A stretch of DNA of 5,248 nt from Prevotellaceae bacterium UBA2718. Its GTDB lineage: Bacteria; Bacteroidota; Bacteroidia; Bacteroidales; Bacteroidaceae. Each line of letters opens with the position of its first letter. Position 1 is the stretch's first letter. The translations under genes and the position numbers were made by a program. The DNA is taken from assembly GCA_002353975.1 (NCBI GenBank), contig DEKQ01000156.1:827-6074 (forward strand), read 5' to 3'. Below, in pieces: positions 1 through 4,555 of the stretch. The notes under the pieces are model-generated. The model saw only the letters and a program-made list of their open reading frames with translations, made no database searches and was not told the origin of the DNA.

Positions 1-12
1 TAGGGCTGATTG

Positions 13-129
13 TTAATTCGTTGGTTTGTTGATGCGACTTGGCGTGTGGCTTTTCTTTTTCTTTGCGAGCCACTGTGCCTTGCGGCGTTCATATTCCTCT
101 TGATGATATTCCAGAAAATTGTCTGCCAC
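13..129 (-). CDS. Small charged protein of 38 residues, GTG start, unknown function
   Basis: I read an uninterrupted frame from a GTG at 129-127 to a TAA at 15-13. The product begins MADNFLEYHQEEYERRK (initial Val read as Met), continues with Ala-Gln-Trp-Leu-Ala and a run of four lysines, and ends in a polar tail, Pro-Thr-Asn. It is almost entirely charged or polar, with an acidic N-terminal half and a basic C-terminal half, as expected of one amphipathic helix with a disordered tail. It has no signal peptide, membrane segment or cysteine. The frame is closed upstream by a TAA at 159-157 with no ATG in between, so GTG is the only standard start. It begins four bases after the DUF4270 stop codon, which suggests co-transcription and coupled translation. 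From memory, short Bacteroidota proteins opening Met-Ala-Asp-Asn and rich in Glu/Lys exist, some loosely named 'dehydrogenase'; I assign no function. It could be a chance frame. Confidence 0.6.
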   Translation of the reverse strand: MADNFLEYHQEEYERRKAQWLAKKKKSHTPSRINKPTN

Positions 130-133
130 GTTT

Positions 134-1615
134 TTATTCGCTGAATTTGCTGTATATTACTTTCAGGGCTATTTTCTTGTTCTCTGTCGTACCCTTTGCC
201 AGCTTGGTGCTGGTGAGTGACATGTCATAGGACACTTTGGTCAGCTCGCTTGAGCTGGACAGGGTGGTGTATGTCGTCTCTACCGGTATCAGCATTACCT
301 TGTTCCAGTTAGGGTGCTGGCGCATATACTCTTCATCGCTCAGGTCAGAGTCGTCTCGCTTCCGGTACATGGACGATATGAGGTACGAGATATTTCCGAA
401 CGTGTAGCCGTTGTATGTGGAAGAATAAGTGGACAGGTATGACGTACGATAGTCAGCCAGTTTCTGCTTGGTGAAGAATGCATCCACGCTGTCTTTCTCT
501 ATCAGCAGCAGAGTCTTCGGAATGGGCAAGCTGTATTCTGACTGCTGGGTGTTGTTGATGCGTGGAACGAAGAGGCGTGCCGTGCTGAGCGTGTCGTTGG
601 TATGCTTGGACGAAATCACGTCATCCACGGGAATGGTCAGCTCGGTGAAGATGCCCGCAGGGGTTTTGAGATATGTGCAGGAGTTGTCGCTTACGAGCTC
701 CTCCATCTTGTCTGTCTCCTGCGATATGTTTGTCTTTTGCAGCACTTCTTCAGTACCTCCAAAGATAGCTGCCGTGCGGTAGATAGTGTCTATATTGACG
801 GCATAGTACACCATAAGTCCGCATTTGCCCACAGTTGCCATATTGCCCACTCCGCCCGAGGTCTGGATGTAGAATCCCGGGCAGATATTGTGGTTGAAGA
901 GGTATTGCTGGTCGAAGTTCTTCTTCGTTGCCGGGTCGAAGTACTTACGCATGATATAGGTGCCATAGTTCTTGTATGTCACTCCGTCCTTGTCCGTATA
1001 AGGTTCATTGAGCAAGACAAAGACATTGTTGCTATAGTCTTTGCTATATCTGTCACTTGTGCTATACACGCGATTGGACAGGGTGTATGAGAGCTGTTCG
1101 TGTATGGAACCGGCATCTTTTCTTACATATCCCTGTTCGAGTGGATCGAAATCCGACGTGTAGGCGACACCCTCTTCGTATGGCTTTTCAAGTTCGTGGA
1201 CAGTCAGCTTCATCTGTGTCAGTGAGTCTCCATACCATTTAGGCATGTAAATTATGATGCCGCATGAGTCACACTCTACCTGTGACCACTTCGGCTTCGT
1301 GGGGTCCAGATCCTCTACATAGACGGAGTCAATTGGTGCGAACTGCCCCTCCATAAGCGGACGAAACTGTGTCATGTAATTTCCAGCGATATAGAGTCCC
1401 GTCTCAACGTCTTTGATTTTGCCGAGGTAACCCGTCGTAGCGCGCGAAATGAGGTTGGTGGCTTTGACGGACTGTGATGTCACGTAAAACTCTCCGGTCT
1501 CAATGTGCATGGTGTCATTGACATCCGTAAGTGATGAACCCAGGGTGTCAGTGGTGTCATCGCAGCTGATCAGGGCTATAATAAGGCAGGGAATGAATAA
1601 TAGGAGCTTCTTCAT
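134..1615 (-). CDS. DUF4270 family lipoprotein
   Basis: This 493-residue protein starts with a lipoprotein signal: Met-Lys-Lys, a hydrophobic stretch (residues 4-16) and the lipobox Leu-Ile-Ser-Cys at 15-18, so Cys18 should be lipidated. Asp-Asp follows the cysteine and the region is acidic. That is compatible with outer-membrane sorting and perhaps surface exposure, although the Bacteroidota export signal is not clear-cut. The mature protein has no membrane segment and is rich in Tyr, Thr and Ser. Segments such as TTGYLGKIKDVETG (60-73), YGDSLTQMKL (128-137) and the closing YDMSLTSTKLAKG (463-475) resemble what I remember of the DUF4270 family, whose function is unknown. Further cysteines are at 115, 118 (a Cys-X-X-Cys), 245, 265 and 313. 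Its ATG overlaps the stop codon of the upstream GT5-like gene, so the two are probably translationally coupled. The family assignment is fairly sure; the biochemical role is open. Confidence 0.85.
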   Translation of the reverse strand: MKKLLLFIPCLIIALISCDDTTDTLGSSLTDVNDTMHIETGEFYVTSQSVKATNLISRATTGYLGKIKDVETGLYIAGNYMTQFRPLMEGQFAPIDSVYVEDLDPTKPKWSQVECDSCGIIIYMPKWYGDSLTQMKLTVHELEKPYEEGVAYTSDFDPLEQGYVRKDAGSIHEQLSYTLSNRVYSTSDRYSKDYSNNVFVLLNEPYTDKDGVTYKNYGTYIMRKYFDPATKKNFDQQYLFNHNICPGFYIQTSGGVGNMATVGKCGLMVYYAVNIDTIYRTAAIFGGTEEVLQKTNISQETDKMEELVSDNSCTYLKTPAGIFTELTIPVDDVISSKHTNDTLSTARLFVPRINNTQQSEYSLPIPKTLLLIEKDSVDAFFTKQKLADYRTSYLSTYSSTYNGYTFGNISYLISSMYRKRDDSDLSDEEYMRQHPNWNKVMLIPVETTYTTLSSSSELTKVSYDMSLTSTKLAKGTTENKKIALKVIYSKFSE

Positions 1616-2412
1616 TTGCTTAGAGAATCATAGAACTTTAGGTATTTTGCAGCAAAATCCTCATCCTGTATGTTGGCAAACTTGACGTTGGCAGCCTTGG
1701 CATAGTCAAGCAATTTCGGGTCAATGCCTTCATCGACCTGTATGATGCCGTCAGAATAGTCCACGGCAATCTTCTGCATCTCGTTGACATCCATGCTGTC
1801 CTTGTAGGGCTTCAGTGTCTCGTCGGTTACCTCGCCAAACTTTATGCATTCCTTGAAACTCTTCTCCAGCTTTATCTTCTTGGGCTCTTCAAAGAGTGAG
1901 GTGACGATTTTTGCGTTGGCCACTGCGGGCTCGTCGTGGTAAAGCTTTTTGATGAACAGGGGCACGAGTGATGTCATCCAGCCCTGACAATGTATCACGT
2001 CGGGATTCCACCTCAGCTTCTTTATCGTCTCAATGACGCCGCGTGCAAAGAATACGGCCCTCTCGCCGTTGTCCTTGTACGCCTTGCCGTTGGCATCTGT
2101 CGTCTGTCCCTTGCGCTGAAAGAACTCTTCATTGTCAATGAAATATACCTGCACCTTGGTGCCGACAATACTTGCCACCTTGATGATAAGAGGGTGGTCA
2201 ATCTCCTTTATGGCAATGTTAAGCCCCGACAGTCGTATCACCTCGTGCAGTTGTCCCCTGCGCTCGTTGATGTTACCCCATCGTGGCATGAACGTGCGTA
2301 TCTCGCACCCTGACTCCTGAATCGTCTTTGGTACCAGCTTTCCCATTCGAGCCAGTTCAGTCTCTGCTACGTAGGGTATGATGTCGTGGTTTATATAGAG
2401 AACTTTTTTCAT
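1612..2412 (-). CDS. Short GT5-like glycogen/starch synthase homologue (N-terminal domain only)
   Basis: The 266-residue product resembles the N-terminal Rossmann domain of GT5 glycogen/starch synthases: MKKVLYINHDIIPYV (1-15), the segment EIRTFMPRWGNINERR (37-52), VYFIDNEEFF (89-98) and DVIHCQGWMTSLVPLFIK (138-155, the counterpart of the His-Ala-His-Asp-Trp region). Full-length bacterial synthases run to about 480 residues; the C-terminal nucleotide-sugar-binding half is absent and the protein ends in a clean stop. The Lys-X-Gly-Gly-Leu motif is also missing: the aligned stretch is Ala-Glu-Thr-Glu-Leu (16-20). Short proteins of this type are, to my memory, normal in Bacteroidales and annotated as glycogen/starch synthase. 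This is therefore probably a family form, not a recent truncation, and enzyme activity is doubtful. No signal peptide, so cytoplasmic. I chose the ATG at 2412-2410; a TTG lies just before it at 2415-2413. The stop overlaps the next gene's start (ATGA). Confidence 0.82.
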   Translation of the reverse strand: MKKVLYINHDIIPYVAETELARMGKLVPKTIQESGCEIRTFMPRWGNINERRGQLHEVIRLSGLNIAIKEIDHPLIIKVASIVGTKVQVYFIDNEEFFQRKGQTTDANGKAYKDNGERAVFFARGVIETIKKLRWNPDVIHCQGWMTSLVPLFIKKLYHDEPAVANAKIVTSLFEEPKKIKLEKSFKECIKFGEVTDETLKPYKDSMDVNEMQKIAVDYSDGIIQVDEGIDPKLLDYAKAANVKFANIQDEDFAAKYLKFYDSLSK

Positions 2413-2424
2413 CAAAAAAAGAGT

Positions 2425-2475
2425 TTACATTGGAATATAACCGTAAAGATACGGCTTACATTGGAATACAACCGT
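2425..2475. repeat. Direct repeat duplicating the 3' end of mmdA
   Basis: Two 20-base copies, at 2425-2444 and 2456-2475, agree at 19 of 20 positions; the difference is T at 2438 versus C at 2469. They are offset by 31 bases. The right-hand copy contains the last five codons of mmdA (Gly-Cys-Ile-Pro-Met) and its TAA stop. The left-hand copy lies in the spacer before the GT5-like gene and ends 12 bases before that gene's ATG. The intervening 11 bases match the sequence after the second copy only partly (6 of 11 by eye), so this could be a decayed 31-base tandem duplication. Confidence 0.85.
2441..2454. promoter_or_regulatory. Small inverted repeat between mmdA and the GT5-like gene
   Basis: CCGTA at 2441-2445 and TACGG at 2450-2454 form a perfect 5-bp stem around a 4-base loop, just after the mmdA stop codon in the direction of transcription. 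It is too short to be convincing alone, and no T run follows directly: the seven Ts at 2420-2414 lie about 20 bases further on. On the minus strand its core also reads TATCTTTA (2451-2444), one base from the Bacteroidota -7 consensus TAnnTTTG. A TTG at 2471-2469 sits 17 bases upstream of that, so a weak promoter for the downstream cluster is possible. Neither reading is secure. Confidence 0.22.
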
Positions 2476-4021
2476 GCTTCTTGAACGGCAATTGCTGTTT
2501 CTTCGTGGCAAGCTGTGCCAGGGCCTTGATGATGCGGAAGCGGGTGTTGCGCGGCTCTATCACATCGTCGATATAGCCATATTTAGCTGCCTGATAAGGA
2601 TTCTGGAACAGGTCGGTGTATTCCTTCTCCTTCTCTTCTATGAAGGCAGCCACGTCTCCTCCTTCTTCCTTTACCTGCTTGATGCCCTTTGCCTGTAGCA
2701 CAGCCACGGCGCCTGAAGCACCCATCACGGCAATCTCGGCTGAAGGCCATGCGTAGTTGATGTCTGCGCGCAGCTGCTTGCATCCCATCACGATGTGCGA
2801 ACCGCCGTATGACTTGCGGAGCGTAACGGTAACCTTTGGCACGGTAGCCTCACCGTAGGCATAGAGCAGCTTTGCTCCGTGCAGGATTACGGCATTATAC
2901 TCCTGACCCGTACCCGGCAGGAAGCCCGGCACATCCACGAGGCTGACGATAGGGATGTTGAATGCGTCGCAGAAGCGTACGAAGCGCGCTCCCTTTCTTG
3001 ATGCGTTCACATCCAGCACGCCGGCGTAGGCAGAAGGCTGGTTGGCCACGATGCCTACCGACTGGCCGTTGAAGCGGGCAAAGCCGATGATGATGTTCTT
3101 GGCAAACTTAGGCTGTATCTCAAAGAACTCGCCGTTGTCCGTGATGGCAGAGATTACCTTATACATGTCGTATGCCTGGTTTGTGTCCTCTGGTATGATC
3201 TCGTTGAGCGAGTCGTCCATACGGTCAATCGGGTCGGTGCACTCCTTGCGTGGAGTCTGCTCCATGTTGTTTGATGGGATGTAGGATATCAGGGTCTTGA
3301 TCATCTCGATACCCTCCTCCTCTGTCTGTGCCGTGAAGTGTGTCACGCCTGACTTTGAACTGTGAACGCTTGCACCGCCCAGATGCTCCGCGTCCACGTC
3401 CTCGCCGGTAACGCTCTTTACTACGGCAGGACCTGTGAGGAACATATACGACGTTCCCTCCATCATCAGGGTGAAGTCCGTGAGGGCAGGTGAATAGACC
3501 GCACCACCGGCACAAGGACCGTAAATCATGGATATCTGTGGCACCACACCTGAAGCCAGGATGTTGCGCTCAAAAATCTCGCCGTAACCTGCCAGCGCGT
3601 CGATGCCCTCCTGGATGCGTGCGCCGCCAGAGTCGTTGATGCCTATCACCGGAGCACCCATCGTCATAGCCATGTCCATCACTTTGCAGATCTTCTCAGA
3701 CATGGTCTTTGAGAGTGAGCCGCCGTTGACGGTAAAGTCCTGTGCGAAGACATATACCAGGCGACCGTCGATGGTGCCTGAGCCTACTACGACGCCGTCG
3801 CCCAGATAGTGCTTCTTCTCCATTCCGAAGTTGGTGCAACGGTGCAGCTTGAACATATCGTATTCCTCAAACGAACCTTCGTCAAGAAGCATGTTGATAC
3901 GTTCGCGTGCTGTATATTTGCCACGTGCGTGCTGTTTCTCGATGGCCTTCTCGCCACCACCCAAGCGGGCCTTCTCGCGGTTCTCTATGAGGAGTTTTAT
4001 CTTGTCTGATTGTGTTGACAT
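2456..4021 (-). CDS. mmdA: Methylmalonyl-CoA decarboxylase alpha subunit (biotin-dependent carboxyltransferase)
   Basis: A complete 521-residue acyl-CoA carboxyltransferase of the PccB/MmdA family, the usual length. It moves the carboxyl group between (S)-methylmalonyl-CoA and biotin on a carrier protein. Visible marks of the two crotonase-like halves are: the N-terminal KQHARGKYTARERI (29-42), SGGARIQEG (131-139), YGPCAGGAVYSPALTDF (167-183, oxyanion glycines Gly172-Gly173 by analogy with other PccB proteins), LTGPAVVKSVTGE (195-207), DVPGFLPGTGQEY (363-375), GGSHIVMG (406-413) and AVMGASGAV (431-439, second oxyanion site). The C-terminus KKHGCIPM is also family-like. It is cytosolic and docks on the membrane beta subunit. 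It follows the epimerase gene after 45 bases, which supports decarboxylation in propionate formation over a fatty-acid carboxylase role. Sequence alone does not separate it from the propionyl-CoA carboxylase beta chain or transcarboxylase 12S. The start ATG at 4021 gives the usual N-terminus. Confidence 0.93.
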   Translation of the reverse strand: MSTQSDKIKLLIENREKARLGGGEKAIEKQHARGKYTARERINMLLDEGSFEEYDMFKLHRCTNFGMEKKHYLGDGVVVGSGTIDGRLVYVFAQDFTVNGGSLSKTMSEKICKVMDMAMTMGAPVIGINDSGGARIQEGIDALAGYGEIFERNILASGVVPQISMIYGPCAGGAVYSPALTDFTLMMEGTSYMFLTGPAVVKSVTGEDVDAEHLGGASVHSSKSGVTHFTAQTEEEGIEMIKTLISYIPSNNMEQTPRKECTDPIDRMDDSLNEIIPEDTNQAYDMYKVISAITDNGEFFEIQPKFAKNIIIGFARFNGQSVGIVANQPSAYAGVLDVNASRKGARFVRFCDAFNIPIVSLVDVPGFLPGTGQEYNAVILHGAKLLYAYGEATVPKVTVTLRKSYGGSHIVMGCKQLRADINYAWPSAEIAVMGASGAVAVLQAKGIKQVKEEGGDVAAFIEEKEKEYTDLFQNPYQAAKYGYIDDVIEPRNTRFRIIKALAQLATKKQQLPFKKHGCIPM

Positions 4022-4027
4022 TGGGAT

Positions 4028-4058
4028 TTTTGAATTTTGAATTATTAATTTTTAATTC
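4028..4058. repeat. AT-rich spacer with short direct and inverted repeats before mmdA
   Basis: The 45-base gap between the epimerase and mmdA genes holds two tandem TTTTGAA units (4028-4041). Overlapping their end is an inverted repeat, GAATTA at 4039-4044 with TAATTC at 4053-4058 (8-base loop). The sequence is much richer in A and T than the flanking genes. It probably gives an unstructured leader that helps initiation on mmdA in an organism that makes little use of Shine-Dalgarno pairing. There is no G/C-rich stem, so I do not call it a terminator. Confidence 0.5.
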
Positions 4059-4066
4059 TGCATTTA

Positions 4067-4480
4067 TTACTGCTTCTTTGGTTCGCAGAGCTCGGTCAGT
4101 ACTCCTGCCGTGAACTTTGGGTGCAGGAAGCCGATCATCATGTTCTCTGCTCCCGGACGCGGCGCCTTGTCGATGAGGCGTATCTCCTTGCCCTCACACT
4201 CTACGAGTGCCTCGGCCACTCCGTCTTCTACGGCGAAAGCGACGTGGTGCACGCCCTTGCCGCCTTTCTCAAGCCATTTGGCTACCGAGCTCTCGGGAGA
4301 TGTCGGCTCAAGGAGCTCCAGCTTTACTTCGCCGACCTTCAGGAAGGCTGTCTTTACCTTCTGGTCTGCTACCTCTTCTACTGCATAGCACTTCAGGCCA
4401 AGCACGTTCTCAAAGAAAGGCAAAGCTGCCTCAATACTCTGTACACCAATTCCCAGGTGGTCTATTCTTGAAATTTTCAT
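4067..4480 (-). CDS. mce: Methylmalonyl-CoA epimerase
   Basis: A complete 137-residue VOC (glyoxalase-fold) protein that interconverts (R)- and (S)-methylmalonyl-CoA. Two beta-alpha-beta-beta-beta repeats are visible: residues 1-58, opening ISRIDHLGIGV and closing VKLELLEP, and residues 76-133, opening GVHHVAFAVED and closing GVLTELCE. By comparison with the Propionibacterium enzyme the metal ligands should be His8, Glu55, His78 or His79, and Glu130. The family's FLHPK is at 118-122. The loop before it reads Pro-Gly-Ala-Glu-Asn where many homologues have Gly-Ala-His-Gly; I remember a Glu in Bacteroides homologues too, so this is likely a lineage variant. It lies 75 bases after the beta-subunit gene and 45 before mmdA. 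That position fits its job of turning the mutase product into the isomer the decarboxylase uses. The ATG at 4480 gives the expected N-terminus. Confidence 0.93.
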   Translation of the reverse strand: MKISRIDHLGIGVQSIEAALPFFENVLGLKCYAVEEVADQKVKTAFLKVGEVKLELLEPTSPESSVAKWLEKGGKGVHHVAFAVEDGVAEALVECEGKEIRLIDKAPRPGAENMMIGFLHPKFTAGVLTELCEPKKQ

Positions 4481-4526
4481 ATTGTGAGTTGTTTAGTTTG
4501 TTAGTATGTTGTTAGTTGAGTTTAGT
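4481..4526 (-). promoter_or_regulatory. G-free leader with spaced ACTAA motifs before the epimerase gene
   Basis: For the 46 bases before the epimerase ATG, the coding (minus) strand has no G at all and consists of A, C and some T. Within it the five-base word ACTAA (TTAGT on the plus strand) occurs at 4493-4497, 4501-4505, 4512-4516 and 4522-4526, with steps of 8, 11 and 10 bases. A fifth copy covers the beta-subunit stop region (4556-4560). There is no Shine-Dalgarno-like purine block. The simplest reading is an unstructured leader that lets ribosomes start on the epimerase gene; the regular spacing is unexplained. Confidence 0.35.
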
Positions 4527-4555
4527 CGATATTTATGGTGAAAGCCCGCAGCTGC

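Noticed and set aside
602..1090. A 162-codon open frame on the plus strand, with several other plus-strand frames across 39-2320
   Set aside because: They lie antisense to genes with clear family matches or lipoprotein features, and their translations look like random low-complexity protein with no domain I recognise.
2413..2415. TTG as the start of the GT5-like gene
   Set aside because: An ATG follows immediately at 2412-2410 and gives the family-like N-terminus Met-Lys-Lys-Val-Leu; there is no reason to prefer TTG.
2414..2454. Hairpin at 2441-2454 plus the T run at 2420-2414 as an intrinsic terminator of mmdA
   Set aside because: The stem is only 5 bp and the T run begins about 20 bases after it, directly against the next start codon. 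That geometry does not fit an intrinsic terminator.
4110..4515. Three overlapping plus-strand frames (92-116 codons) opposite the epimerase gene
   Set aside because: The epimerase is unmistakable on the minus strand. The antisense frames come from its codon bias, and their sequences (Arg/Ser/Leu-rich) have no family character.
4548..4555. GCAGCTGC palindrome right after the beta-subunit stop codon
   Set aside because: It is an eight-base self-complementary word with no loop, T run or repeat elsewhere in the gaps; too little to call a site.
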